From assembly GCF_016908715.1 (NCBI RefSeq), contig NZ_JAFBEK010000001.1, positions 310,001 to 374,000 of the forward strand: 64,000 bases of DNA. Direction: 5' to 3'. Below are positions 55,838-64,000 of this stretch, piece after piece; within the stretch, counting starts at the first letter, position 1, and every line of letters starts with the position of its first letter. A program made the translations under genes and the position numbers. This DNA is from Leuconostoc rapi (GTDB taxonomy: Bacteria > Bacillota > Bacilli > Lactobacillales > Lactobacillaceae). Under the pieces are notes generated by a model. That model did no database searches, was not told where the DNA came from, and was given only the letters and a program-made list of their open reading frames with translations.

Positions 55838-57449
55838 TGCATTAACTAAAAATACCAAACATTTGATTAAGGCACTTTATGAGAGTGGTGTTAAAAATTT
55901 TGTCGTATCTCCGGGATCACGAACAACGCCTGTTGCCTTGTTATTAGCAGAGTATGATCGTCAAAATGACGATATTAACTTATACATTGACGTTGATGAG
56001 CGTTCAGCTGGTTTTTTTGCGCTTGGTATTGCAAAAAAGCAACAGGAACCCGTCGTACTTTTGGGAACATCTGGTACGGCAATTACCGAATATACATCGG
56101 CTGTTGCTGAGGCTCATATTTCTCATGTACCATTAATTGTTTTATCCACAGATCGGCCGTCTGAACTACAAGGAAACGGTGCGCCGCAAACGTTGACACA
56201 ACATCAAATATTTGGCGAATTTACCAAAAACTATGTGAGCTTTACATTACAAGATGAACACCCAGATGTCACAACGTACATTGATTTTATGACACAAAAA
56301 TTAGTCCATGAATCGAAAATCGCACCGCGCGGGCCACTACAAATTAATTTACCATTACGTAAGCCACTGATGCCACAATTAGGCGATAAGGAAGATATTG
56401 TGGTATCAAGTTTGACATTTGCACAGCCCTTGAAAACCATTGATATGTTAAAGTTGTCTCAAACACGAGTGCTTATTTTGGCTGGACCAAACGAAGATGC
56501 AGATTATTTGCCTGAACTGACTGAATTTTCCAATCGTTATCATGTGCCAGTTATAGCTGATGTATTAAGCCGCGTGCGTACACAGAAAACCGTTTATGGT
56601 ATTGATGCCTTATTGAAATCAGGAATGATAACGCCTAATTATAGGCCAGAACTTGTGATTAGATTTGGTGCGACACCAGTTTCAGCCAGTGTTTTGCAAT
56701 GGTTGAAGTCTGAAAACATTCCTGTTTGGTATGTTGGCTTAACGGCTGGGTCCGACCATTCTAGGCATACAACACGCGTGTTTCAAATTTCACCAAATGA
56801 GTTTTTGTCACAAACCACAGTTACAAATAATCTTGAGTTCTATCAATTATGGCAAGAGTTAAATGCAAAATCACGTCAAGTCACTGGGGAAGCCAGCATC
56901 TCTAGGACATTAGACAATATCTTACCTGAACAAACAACGATTTTTGTTGCCAATAGTATGGCTATTCGTGACATGGACGATATTTTTACCGGTAAATTGA
57001 CACAGAATATTTATGCTAATCGTGGTGCAAACGGTATTGATGGCATTGTTTCAACGGCATTGGGAATGAGTAGTACGTCTTCCCAACGTAGCGTGTTGCT
57101 TATAGGTGATTTAACGTTATTTCATGACATGAATGGCTTAATGATGGCTAAACAGTATCAACTACCACTTGACATTGTTGTGGTAAATAATAATGGTGGT
57201 GGTATTTTTTCATTTTTACCGCAAGCCACTGCTGAATTATATTTTGAGACGTTGTTTGGTACACCATTGAATTTAAATATGGCAAAAGTTGCGAGTTTAT
57301 ATGACATGCCATATGTTAAAATTAATCAGGCACAAGATCTCAAAACCGTCATAGTAGCACCAATTGATGGTCCAAGACTCATTGAATTCAAAAGTGACCG
57401 CTTGAGCAACGTGAAGGCGCACCATCAACTCATGGGATCTAACAAATGA
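55827..57449 (+). CDS. menD: 2-succinyl-5-enolpyruvyl-6-hydroxy-3-cyclohexene-1-carboxylate synthase
   Basis: Thiamine-diphosphate enzyme adding a succinyl semialdehyde unit to isochorismate. VSPGSRTTPVALLLAEY, the catalytic-Glu region DVDERSAGFFALG, RGANGIDGIVSTALG and the TPP-binding VVNNNGGGIFSFLPQ are all visible. The 540 residues are usual. ATGA overlap with menH. Confidence 0.95.
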   Translation: MANNALTKNTKHLIKALYESGVKNFVVSPGSRTTPVALLLAEYDRQNDDINLYIDVDERSAGFFALGIAKKQQEPVVLLGTSGTAITEYTSAVAEAHISHVPLIVLSTDRPSELQGNGAPQTLTQHQIFGEFTKNYVSFTLQDEHPDVTTYIDFMTQKLVHESKIAPRGPLQINLPLRKPLMPQLGDKEDIVVSSLTFAQPLKTIDMLKLSQTRVLILAGPNEDADYLPELTEFSNRYHVPVIADVLSRVRTQKTVYGIDALLKSGMITPNYRPELVIRFGATPVSASVLQWLKSENIPVWYVGLTAGSDHSRHTTRVFQISPNEFLSQTTVTNNLEFYQLWQELNAKSRQVTGEASISRTLDNILPEQTTIFVANSMAIRDMDDIFTGKLTQNIYANRGANGIDGIVSTALGMSSTSSQRSVLLIGDLTLFHDMNGLMMAKQYQLPLDIVVVNNNGGGIFSFLPQATAELYFETLFGTPLNLNMAKVASLYDMPYVKINQAQDLKTVIVAPIDGPRLIEFKSDRLSNVKAHHQLMGSNK

Positions 57450-58261
57450 GGCAACAAGTGATTACAGTAAACGGTTATGCTTACCACATCTTACGCCAAC
57501 GTAATGATGATCAACCAATGAAATGGTTGTTACTTCATGGATTTATGGGATCGCATCATGATTTTGATGCGATTATTCAACGATTACCAGGTGAAGTGAT
57601 GACGTTCGATTTATTGGGGTTTGGCCCACATGCACCATACGTTGATGATGTCAAACGTTTCACAATGGCATCGCAAATTGATGATATATTAGCTATTTTA
57701 AACCAAGTTGGCTGGTCTACAATTCAGCTACTGGGTTATTCGATGGGCGGACGGTTGGCACTTGGTTTTGCGATGACGGTACCTAATCGTGTGGCAAATC
57801 TATATTTAGAAAGTACCTCAGCAGGATTACGTTCAGAATCTGAACGTGCCAAACGACGCATAGCTGATGTGAAAAAATCAGAATTGATTAATACGGATTT
57901 TCAACAATTCGTGTCGGTCTGGGAAAAATTACCTTTGTTTGCTACGCAAAATACCTTAACAACAGAGCAACAAGCACAAGTGCGTGAACAAAGATTGTCG
58001 CAAAAGTCACAGAATATGGCCAATTCGTTGATATATATGGGGACAGGGGTGCAGGAAAATTTTTGGCCAAGTTTACCGCAACTGCAGATACCTACGGTGC
58101 TAATAGCTGGCGAATTAGACGAAAAGTTTAAACGAATTGCAGATGATATGGCTGCTTTGGCACCTTGTGCGCAAGTAAATATTATAAAACATGCGGGGCA
58201 CAATACGCATTTAGAACAACCAAAGCAATTTATCGAGGTGATAAAAAATGTATCGCATTAA
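57446..58261 (+). CDS. menH: SHCHC synthase (MenH-type alpha/beta hydrolase)
   Basis: Eliminates pyruvate from the MenD product. The alpha/beta-hydrolase fold has the oxyanion region LLHGFMGSHHDF, the nucleophile elbow LLGYSMGGRLAL (Ser about residue 99), Asp in AGELDEKF and His in HAGHNTHLEQP. The 271 residues are normal. Its place between menD and menC fixes the assignment. Confidence 0.92.
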   Translation: MRQQVITVNGYAYHILRQRNDDQPMKWLLLHGFMGSHHDFDAIIQRLPGEVMTFDLLGFGPHAPYVDDVKRFTMASQIDDILAILNQVGWSTIQLLGYSMGGRLALGFAMTVPNRVANLYLESTSAGLRSESERAKRRIADVKKSELINTDFQQFVSVWEKLPLFATQNTLTTEQQAQVREQRLSQKSQNMANSLIYMGTGVQENFWPSLPQLQIPTVLIAGELDEKFKRIADDMAALAPCAQVNIIKHAGHNTHLEQPKQFIEVIKNVSH

Positions 58262-59336
58262 GAAGCTGCAAATGATATCGACATCTTTGGTGCTAAAGCA
58301 GTCTTTTGAAACAGCGCATCAGACGACAAAAGAACGACCATTAACCGTGATAGAACTTTTAGTCATTGATGAATTAACGGGGAATCAAGCTATCGGATAT
58401 GGTGAGATACAGTCTTTTGATGATTTTAGCTACACACTTGAAAACCAAACAACGAGTCGTTCAATCGTTCAGACTGTTATACAACCATTGATTAGGACAT
58501 TTTTTTTTGAGTCATCACAAGATTTTGCTGAACAACTCATGTTTGCAGTACCATTTGGTTCATTTGCAAAAGCTTCGGTTGAGATGGCGGTTTGGGATGC
58601 AGTTGGCAAACTGACCCATCAGTCTTTGACGCAAATGATTGGCGGTATACATGATCAAGTGCCTGTTGGTATTGCTTTTGGGTTAGATGTTACGCTATCG
58701 CAAATTAGCAACGCCATTGATAAGGGATATGGGCGTATTAAAATCAAAATGGACGCGCAAAACCTAGATAGTCAAAAACTAATTGCACTATTAAACCATT
58801 TTCCTAGACAACAGTTTTCTTTAGATGCAAATAGTAGTTTTACGCTACAAAATGCAGCTATGTTAAATCAATTACCAGAAAATGTGGCCTTCATTGAGCA
58901 ACCTTTTTCGGTGAATGATTTTGTTGATCATGCCGCTTTTCAAACGCAAACAACGCAAACTTTGAGTTTGGATGAAAGTATTAATAGTATTGACGACATT
59001 AGGACGATGGTGGCATTAAAAGCTGCCAATGCGGTCACTATTAAGCAAGCCAAACTTGGCGGCATCACTGCCGCAATTCGGGCTATAGATATTGCTTGTG
59101 CAGCAGGTGTTAAACCCTGGATTGGTGGCATGTTAAGTAGTAATATTGGTCGTGGTGTGGATTTAGCTTTAGCAAGCTTACCAAAAATGGCGATTGCAGG
59201 AGATATTTCTGAAAGTGATCGCTATTTTGAACATGATTTAACGGTAGAATCATTTCAATTACATAAAGGCTTAATGCGTGTGCCACAAGATGATGGCATC
59301 GGTTTAACGCTATCACGGCGACTTTTATCGCAATAA
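58248..59336 (+). CDS. menC: o-Succinylbenzoate synthase
   Basis: Enolase-superfamily dehydratase producing o-succinylbenzoate. Catalytic acid/base lysines are in RIKIKMDAQ and VTIKQAKLGG; metal ligands lie in SLDANSSF, IEQPF and SLDESINS. The 362 residues are usual. ATG 58248 with GAGGTGA 8 nt upstream is better than ATG 58272. Downstream menE, menB and menA are not in the window. Confidence 0.93.
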   Translation: MYRIKKLQMISTSLVLKQSFETAHQTTKERPLTVIELLVIDELTGNQAIGYGEIQSFDDFSYTLENQTTSRSIVQTVIQPLIRTFFFESSQDFAEQLMFAVPFGSFAKASVEMAVWDAVGKLTHQSLTQMIGGIHDQVPVGIAFGLDVTLSQISNAIDKGYGRIKIKMDAQNLDSQKLIALLNHFPRQQFSLDANSSFTLQNAAMLNQLPENVAFIEQPFSVNDFVDHAAFQTQTTQTLSLDESINSIDDIRTMVALKAANAVTIKQAKLGGITAAIRAIDIACAAGVKPWIGGMLSSNIGRGVDLALASLPKMAIAGDISESDRYFEHDLTVESFQLHKGLMRVPQDDGIGLTLSRRLLSQ

Positions 59337-59427
59337 CACAGTTAGAAAATATTTTTTGTTAGGTGTTTATGAGTAAATAGCCATAAATACTGTTACCATG
59401 ATATACTAATATTAAAGGAATTTAGAT

Positions 59428-60117
59428 ATGGATAGTACGCAACTTTCACCACGCTTAAAATCGGTAGCAAATTTTGTACCAGCTGGTGCACGTTTGGCTG
59501 ACATAGGGTCAGACCATGCTTATTTACCAGTAAACTTATTGATGAATGACCACATAGAATATGCTATTATTGGCGAAGTTTCTCAAGGACCGCTTGACAA
59601 TGCACGTCATGAATTGCAAAAAAGGTGCGTGTCCGATCGTGCTGAAGGCCGTTTAGCTGATGGTCTTTTGGCAGTCAATGATGAAGATAAGATTGACACG
59701 GTGACCATCGCGGGAATGGGTGGTATTTTGATAAGTGATATTCTTGAAGCAGCATCCCAACGTCGTCAGTCTTTCAAAACCTTGATACTCCAACCAAATA
59801 CAGATGAGGCGATTGTGCGACGATGGTTGACGGCAAATCAGTATCAGATCATTGATGAAACAGTCGTACAAGAAGAGACGCATTTTTATGAAGTTATTGT
59901 TGCAATACCTGGAGAGCAGACTTTATCAGAATTAGATGTTGATTTTGGTCCATATTTACGCATTGAAAAAACAGCAACTTTTGTTGCCAAGTGGCAAAAA
60001 GAGGTTGATCGTATTACTGTTATATTGAAGCAGTTACGAGCTGCTGATAAAACACGTACGGCGGCTTACCGTCAGTGGCAAGCACGTTACCATCAAATTC
60101 AGGAGACTATGTCATGA
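59428..60117 (+). CDS. trmK: tRNA (adenine22-N1)-methyltransferase
   Basis: SAM-dependent enzyme methylating A22 of bacterial tRNAs. The family opening is LSPRLKSVANFVPAGARLADIGSDHAYLPV, visible as ARLADIGSDHAYLPV, with TVTIAGMGGILI and LILQPNTDEAIVRRWL. A C-terminal coiled coil closes the 229-residue protein. It overlaps the Nif3-like gene (ATGA), the standard trmK-yqfO pairing. Confidence 0.94.
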   Translation: MDSTQLSPRLKSVANFVPAGARLADIGSDHAYLPVNLLMNDHIEYAIIGEVSQGPLDNARHELQKRCVSDRAEGRLADGLLAVNDEDKIDTVTIAGMGGILISDILEAASQRRQSFKTLILQPNTDEAIVRRWLTANQYQIIDETVVQEETHFYEVIVAIPGEQTLSELDVDFGPYLRIEKTATFVAKWQKEVDRITVILKQLRAADKTRTAAYRQWQARYHQIQETMS

Positions 60118-60902
60118 CGATAGCACAAGACTTGATAGATGAAATTGAGCGATTTGCCCCAAAGGCACTCGCTGAAGAAGACGATCCAACTGGTTTACAA
60201 ATTGGCGATCCTAGTCAAACAATTAGTCGGGTGATGACAACACTTGATGTCCGACCAGAAGTGGTGCAAGAAGCGATCGAGCAACAGGTGAATTTTATTT
60301 GGGCCCATCATGAGGCAATGTTTTTCCCAGCCAAAAATTTGGACCTTAGTGTACCACAAAATAAAATGTATGCTGATTTAATTAAACATAACATTGTTGT
60401 TTATGCTTCACATACAAATTTGGATAGCACGCAAGGTGGCATGAATGATTGGCTTGCTGATGCCCTAGGTATGGTAGATGTTTTACCGCTACTACCTAAC
60501 AAAGATGGTGTGACAGGTCTTGGCCGGATTGGCAGTCTTAATCAACCAATAACTGTAGCGGCCTACGCTGAGAAAATACGTGATATTTTCCAAGTTAAAA
60601 CGGTTCGTGTTATTGCTAATGATTTGCAAAAAACAGTTCAAAAAGTTGCAGTACTGGGTGGTGATGGTGGTCGCTGGTGGCGAACTGCTCAAGCAGCTGG
60701 TGCAGATGTTTATATCACCGCTGATGTTTATTACCATGTTGGGCATGATATTTTAGCTTCTGATTTTGTTGTCATTGATCCTGACCACCATATGGAAGCC
60801 ATTGCCAATGAACTTATGGCCGCAAAAGTTAAGACGTGGTTTGGTGAGTCACTGCTGGCTTTTGCCACAAGTATTAATACTGATCCTTACACCTATTTAT
60901 GA
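60114..60902 (+). CDS. Nif3-like dinuclear metal-centre protein (GTP cyclohydrolase I type 2 homologue)
   Basis: A 262-residue YqfO/Nif3 protein. Metal ligands are suggested by FIWAHHEAMFF, ASHTNLDSTQGG and the late DPDHHMEAIAN; GGDGGRWW is a conserved loop. It lacks the PII-like insertion of the longer YqfO form. Homologues form hexamers; enzymatic role is not settled. ATG 60114 overlaps the trmK stop, with AGGAGA upstream. Confidence 0.9.
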   Translation: MTIAQDLIDEIERFAPKALAEEDDPTGLQIGDPSQTISRVMTTLDVRPEVVQEAIEQQVNFIWAHHEAMFFPAKNLDLSVPQNKMYADLIKHNIVVYASHTNLDSTQGGMNDWLADALGMVDVLPLLPNKDGVTGLGRIGSLNQPITVAAYAEKIRDIFQVKTVRVIANDLQKTVQKVAVLGGDGGRWWRTAQAAGADVYITADVYYHVGHDILASDFVVIDPDHHMEAIANELMAAKVKTWFGESLLAFATSINTDPYTYL

Positions 60903-60950
60903 AAATTAGGGTACGTCCGGACCTTGGTCGACCAAATTCTGAAAGGACAT

Positions 60951-60989
60951 ATGATGTCACGCACGATATTAAATGGTGCGTGACATCAT
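60951..60989 (+). promoter_or_regulatory. Perfect hairpin overlapping a mini-ORF in front of pepT
   Basis: ATGATGTCACGCAC (60951-60964) and GTGCGTGACATCAT (60976-60989) form a 14-bp stem with an 11-nt loop and no T tract on either strand. A 10-codon ORF (60951-60983, MMSRTILNGA) preceded by AAAGGA occupies the same bases. Probable post-transcriptional control of pepT; the mechanism is inferred. Confidence 0.6.
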
Positions 60990-61003
60990 AAAAATAATAA
61001 CCT

Positions 61004-62242
61004 ATGAACGAAAATTATCCTGAACTCACGCAACGTTTTTTAAATTATGTTGCCATTGATACACAATCAGATGAAACATCAACAACTGTGCCTTCTTCGA
61101 CTAAAGAAGTGGATTTTTTAGCTAACCTAGCGAAAGAATTAGAACAAATTGGGTTAGAAAATGTTCGTACAATGTCGGATGGCTATGTTTTTGCAGAATT
61201 AGCAAGCAATGTTGCAGACGAAAGCGTACCAGTTATTGGGTTTATCTCGCATGTTGATACAGCTGATTTTAATGGTGAAAACATTAAACCACAAATTGTT
61301 AAAAATTATGATGGTGAATCTAGCATAACCTTGGGTGCTAGTGGTTATGAGCTTAACCCAACAGCGTTTCCAAGCTTACTAAAATATGTTGGTCACACTT
61401 TAATCACAACGGATGGGACGACATTGTTGGGTGCTGATGATAAAGCAGGCGTGGCAGAAATCATAACAGCGGCAGCATATTTAGTTGCTCATCCCGAAAT
61501 TAAACATGGTGCTTTACGATTTGGGTTTGGTCCTGATGAAGAAATTGGCATTGGGGCGGACAACTTTGATACCGCGGCGTTTGGCGCTGATTTTGCTTAT
61601 ACAGTAGATGGTGGTCCTGCCGGCGAATTAGAGTGGGAGACCTTTTCAGCTGCCAGTGCCACAATCGATATCCAAGGTCGTAATGTGCATCCTGGTACAG
61701 CTAAGGATACTATGATTAATGCGATTCAAATAGCAATGGATTTCCATGCGCAGCTGCCCGAGGCACAACGCCCTGAACATACATCAGGACGCGAAGGTTT
61801 TTGGCATGTTATGGCAATTACGGGTAACCCTGAAACGGCACAATTGCGTTATATTGTGCGCGATCATGACCGGTCAAAATTTGAAAACCGTAAACAAATA
61901 TTATTGGATATTGCTGAAAAATTAAATAAACATTTTGGACAACGGCGTGTTAATGTGACATTAAAAGACCAGTACTATAATATGGGTGAAGTCCTAAAAG
62001 ATGATATGCGTCCAGTAGCATTAGCAGAAAAGGCAATGAAAGCGCTTGATATTACGCCAATTATTGAGCCCGTTCGTGGTGGTACCGATGGTTCAAAAAT
62101 TACATTTTTGGGCTTACCAACACCCAACCTTTTTGCCGGTGGTGAGAACATGCATGGCCGTTTTGAATATGTGTCAACAACAGTCATGGCACAGGCTACA
62201 GATACGATTTTGAAAATTATTGCTCTAGCACAAGAAAAATAA
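61004..62242 (+). CDS. pepT: Peptidase T (tripeptide aminopeptidase)
   Basis: Cytosolic zinc aminopeptidase releasing N-terminal residues from tripeptides. M20-family motifs: [14 protein letters not shown] (metal His), [13 protein letters not shown] (bridging Asp), [16 protein letters not shown] (catalytic Glu) and [12 protein letters not shown]. The 412 residues are typical. No Shine-Dalgarno is visible before ATG 61004; the hairpin/mini-ORF lies just upstream. Confidence 0.96.
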   Translation: MNENYPELTQRFLNYVAIDTQSDETSTTVPSSTKEVDFLANLAKELEQIGLENVRTMSDGYVFAELASNVADESVPVIGFISHVDTADFNGENIKPQIVKNYDGESSITLGASGYELNPTAFPSLLKYVGHTLITTDGTTLLGADDKAGVAEIITAAAYLVAHPEIKHGALRFGFGPDEEIGIGADNFDTAAFGADFAYTVDGGPAGELEWETFSAASATIDIQGRNVHPGTAKDTMINAIQIAMDFHAQLPEAQRPEHTSGREGFWHVMAITGNPETAQLRYIVRDHDRSKFENRKQILLDIAEKLNKHFGQRRVNVTLKDQYYNMGEVLKDDMRPVALAEKAMKALDITPIIEPVRGGTDGSKITFLGLPTPNLFAGGENMHGRFEYVSTTVMAQATDTILKIIALAQEK

Positions 62243-62307
62243 TCAAAAAACAAGCATTGATGATTTCAATTAAAAATATTGTTTTCTGAAAATATGAATG
62301 TTGAACA

Positions 62308-62357
62308 CAGTCGTCAGTTGTCCGAAATAAGTAGGCAACAAATGACTGTTTTTTTTG
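62308..62357 (+). terminator. Terminator after pepT
   Basis: ACAGTC at about 62309 pairs with GACTGT, with inner GTTG/CAAC pairing, then T8. The remaining bases up to 62464 hold only the next promoter (TGGTATAAT near 62426). Confidence 0.75.
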
Positions 62358-62464
62358 GTTTAAACTAAGTGACTAGAGAAATGTTGATGCAAGAGGTGAG
62401 TGTTTAGCGCGGGTGCTGAAATTTTGGTATAATAAAATGGATAATCATTTTTTTGGGGGGCGCG

Positions 62465-63382
62465 ATGCGAAAGAAAGTCATATTTTCTACTTTATTAATA
62501 ATACTATCTTGCGTAGCCGTGATTGGCTGGCAGAAAAATAAACAAAATACTTTGCAGGTCGCAGGGCCTGAAAAAGCGGCTAAGTTAGCAAAGGTGAAGC
62601 ATGTTAATTTTGTCGCGCTTGGTGACTCATTGACAGAAGGCGTTGGGGATGAGAAGCACGAACAGGGCTATTCCGGTCGTATTGCTAAAGAAATTGACAC
62701 GAAATATGATATTAAAGTTTCAATGTCAAATTTCGGAAGATCTGGTGATCGGTCAGATCAAATACAAAAACGGTTACAAACACAACCTGATTTTCAACAC
62801 GCAGTCGAACAAGCTGGCGCAATTATAGTCACTGTTGGTGGAAATGATTTACAGCAATCTCTACTAAAAAACATTTCGGCTAAAACGCCAACAGATTTGT
62901 CAGCCGCTATTGCAACAGGACAAAAACAGTATGAAAATAAATTAGTGGATTTATTTAAAGTTATCAGAAGTCGGAATTCAGATGCGCCAATATTTATTTT
63001 TGGTAACTATAATCCGTTATTTGTTCATTTCCCAAAAAGAGAGGATCTGAATAAAGATGTTCAGTTATTTAATACTGTTAATCGTCGTGTGGCTGTAAAT
63101 GACAAAAATAGTTACTATGTCAGCTTATATCAGTTAACTTTTGGTCAATATAATAACAAAAAATTACGACAAACGTTAAATAAAAAAGTAAAACCTATTT
63201 CAAAAAAGACAGATGACAATGCAGAAATGACAGCGACTTTATTGGGAGAGACAACAGTCAAAAATAATTGGATTAGTGAGACAGATAATTATCATCCGAA
63301 TAACATTGGGTATAATTATATGACGACGCAATTATTTAATGTGATGAGAAAGGAGCAGAGTACATGGTTGAAGGCACATTAA
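62465..63382 (+). CDS. SGNH/GDSL hydrolase, membrane-anchored or secreted
   Basis: A 305-residue hydrolase with an N-terminal hydrophobic segment (about residues 5-22) acting as signal or anchor. SGNH blocks: FVALGDSLTEG (nucleophile Ser), FGRSGDRSDQI, VTVGGNDLQQS and DNYHPNNIGY (catalytic Asp/His). Lipase/esterase or acetyl-esterase activity outside the membrane is expected; substrate unknown. ATG 62465 follows a G6 tract acting as ribosome site. Overlaps the next gene by 19 nt. Confidence 0.9.
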   Translation: MRKKVIFSTLLIILSCVAVIGWQKNKQNTLQVAGPEKAAKLAKVKHVNFVALGDSLTEGVGDEKHEQGYSGRIAKEIDTKYDIKVSMSNFGRSGDRSDQIQKRLQTQPDFQHAVEQAGAIIVTVGGNDLQQSLLKNISAKTPTDLSAAIATGQKQYENKLVDLFKVIRSRNSDAPIFIFGNYNPLFVHFPKREDLNKDVQLFNTVNRRVAVNDKNSYYVSLYQLTFGQYNNKKLRQTLNKKVKPISKKTDDNAEMTATLLGETTVKNNWISETDNYHPNNIGYNYMTTQLFNVMRKEQSTWLKAH

Positions 63383-63975
63383 AAAGAAAGACAACTATAA
63401 AAAAAACAAAGTCCTCGTGGTTTTGGGCTTTTTGGGCGTTAGTTGGCGTTATTTTAGTGAGTTTATTTTTTCTATTTCACGCCGCTGCCCAACCTGTTGG
63501 TATAACAGATAACAAATCCAAAATTGCCAACACGGATGCGACTTTTGATGTCTCTTTGAATAAAAAGCAGGTCAATGCCTTAGTCGCCTACTATCTTAGT
63601 GATACAAATACAAGTGGCTACACGTTTCGTGTTGAAGACAGTATTATGATGTACGGTAGCGCTAAATTTTTGGGTGAAAACTTCAAGTTTGGTATGGCCT
63701 TAAAACCTGAAGTTACAAAGAACGGGAACATTATTTTGACTGCTCAAAAATTAGCAATTGGTAATTTGCCTCTGCCTATTCCGACAGTCATGCAGTATGT
63801 AAAATCAAGTTATAATGCACCAAAATTTGTTAAAATAAATCCAAATAAGAAACAAATATATGTTGACATGACAGAATTACCAGTAACACAAGGTATGTCA
63901 TTTCGTGCTAAAGTTATTGATATGAAAGCGGACAATTTTATTTTTGAAGGCGGGTTAGCGAATGGCAGAAAATAA
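63364..63975 (+). CDS. YpmS family (DUF2140) membrane-anchored protein
   Basis: A 203-residue protein with one N-terminal transmembrane helix (about residues 19-42) and an extracytoplasmic domain with the DUF2140 pattern (VSLNKKQVNALVAYYLSD; PLPIPTVMQYVKSSY). The function is unknown. AAAGGAG lies 7 nt before ATG 63364, inside the hydrolase gene. The GDSL-ypmS-yozE order is common in Firmicutes. Confidence 0.88.
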   Translation: MVEGTLKRKTTIKKTKSSWFWAFWALVGVILVSLFFLFHAAAQPVGITDNKSKIANTDATFDVSLNKKQVNALVAYYLSDTNTSGYTFRVEDSIMMYGSAKFLGENFKFGMALKPEVTKNGNIILTAQKLAIGNLPLPIPTVMQYVKSSYNAPKFVKINPNKKQIYVDMTELPVTQGMSFRAKVIDMKADNFIFEGGLANGRK

Positions 63976-64000
63976 TCGTTCTTTTTATAATTGGTTAATG
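63962..64000 (+). CDS. YozE family (UPF0346) protein, 3' truncated by window
   Basis: Thirteen codons are visible (MAENNRSFYNWLM), matching the start of YozE-type SAM-like proteins (RSFYxxLM). It overlaps the ypmS-like gene by 14 nt. Assignment rests on this short motif plus the conserved neighbourhood; the function of the family is unknown. Confidence 0.65.
   Translation, partial: MAENNRSFYNWLM

Noticed and set aside
1-64000. Mobile elements, prophage, tRNA or rRNA genes
   Set aside because: No transposase, integrase of phage type, cloverleaf or rRNA-like stretch was found; the only tyrosine recombinase looks like a chromosomal Xer protein.

Overview
The window is AT-rich, densely packed chromosomal DNA from a Gram-positive lactic acid bacterium. 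The best fit is Leuconostoc or a close relative in the Lactobacillaceae. Supporting signs are the HMG-CoA synthase of the mevalonate route, T-box leaders, a PyrR-type attenuator, a Gram-positive LexA/SOS box, GlyQ and GlyS as separate subunits, YneF/YpmS/YozE-type small proteins and a lactobacillus-style folate cluster. The genus call is inference. I see no rRNA, tRNA, insertion sequence, prophage or CRISPR array. Almost everything reads as core genome on the + strand, with four minus-strand genes (lexA, plsC-like, a hypothetical membrane protein, yitT-like). Layout: 1-3052 holds the 3' part of a class A penicillin-binding protein, a YheA/YlbF-family protein and signal peptidase I. 3109-12035 is a complete de novo UMP operon (pyrB-C-carA-carB-pyrD-F-E) behind a PyrR-binding attenuator, with no pyrR or pyrK beside it. 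12041-15000 has lexA with an SOS box, yneF, an acyltransferase, trmN6 and a GIY-YIG protein. 15015-18344 is a translation block (rpsB, tsf, pyrH, frr). 18363-23993 holds a DUF805 membrane protein, a compact glycine-type T-box, a satD/satE-like pair and glyQS. 24210-31818 carries lepA, a membrane protein, an oxidoreductase, prmA, rsmE and a YkpA/YbiT-type ABC-F gene.

31900-37363 holds mvaS, an ACT/UPF0210 pair, a Xer recombinase and an aldose-1-epimerase-like gene. 37388-44183 is a tryptophan operon under a Trp T-box with the unusual order trpB-D-C-F-A-E-G. 44322-48692 is the folate cluster folB-K-E-C-(xtp)-P. 48724-48822 looks like a short independent RNA. 48938-54593 holds tex, a GNAT gene, a YitT-family gene, a Ser-rich anchored protein, a pyridoxine/HMP kinase and an ECF S component. 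54644-59336 is menF-D-H-C of menaquinone synthesis. 59428-64000 holds trmK, a Nif3-like gene, pepT, an SGNH hydrolase, ypmS-like and the start of yozE-like.

No dramatic new island is visible. The most interesting signals are regulatory. (1) Just upstream of satD are two copies of a 22-bp palindrome, with a third palindrome on the -10 box and start codon, and the satD mRNA appears leaderless. (2) satDE lies between a glycine T-box and glyQS. (3) A 20-codon upstream ORF ends in a TTGA stop/start overlap with an ABC-F gene. (4) A mini-ORF coincides with a perfect 14-bp-stem hairpin in front of pepT, which has no Shine-Dalgarno sequence. (5) A roughly 64-nt RNA candidate with its own promoter and terminator lies between folP and tex. 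(6) A second leaderless gene candidate is the Xer recombinase. Coordinates are from hand counting and protein families from recognised motifs; no searches were run.
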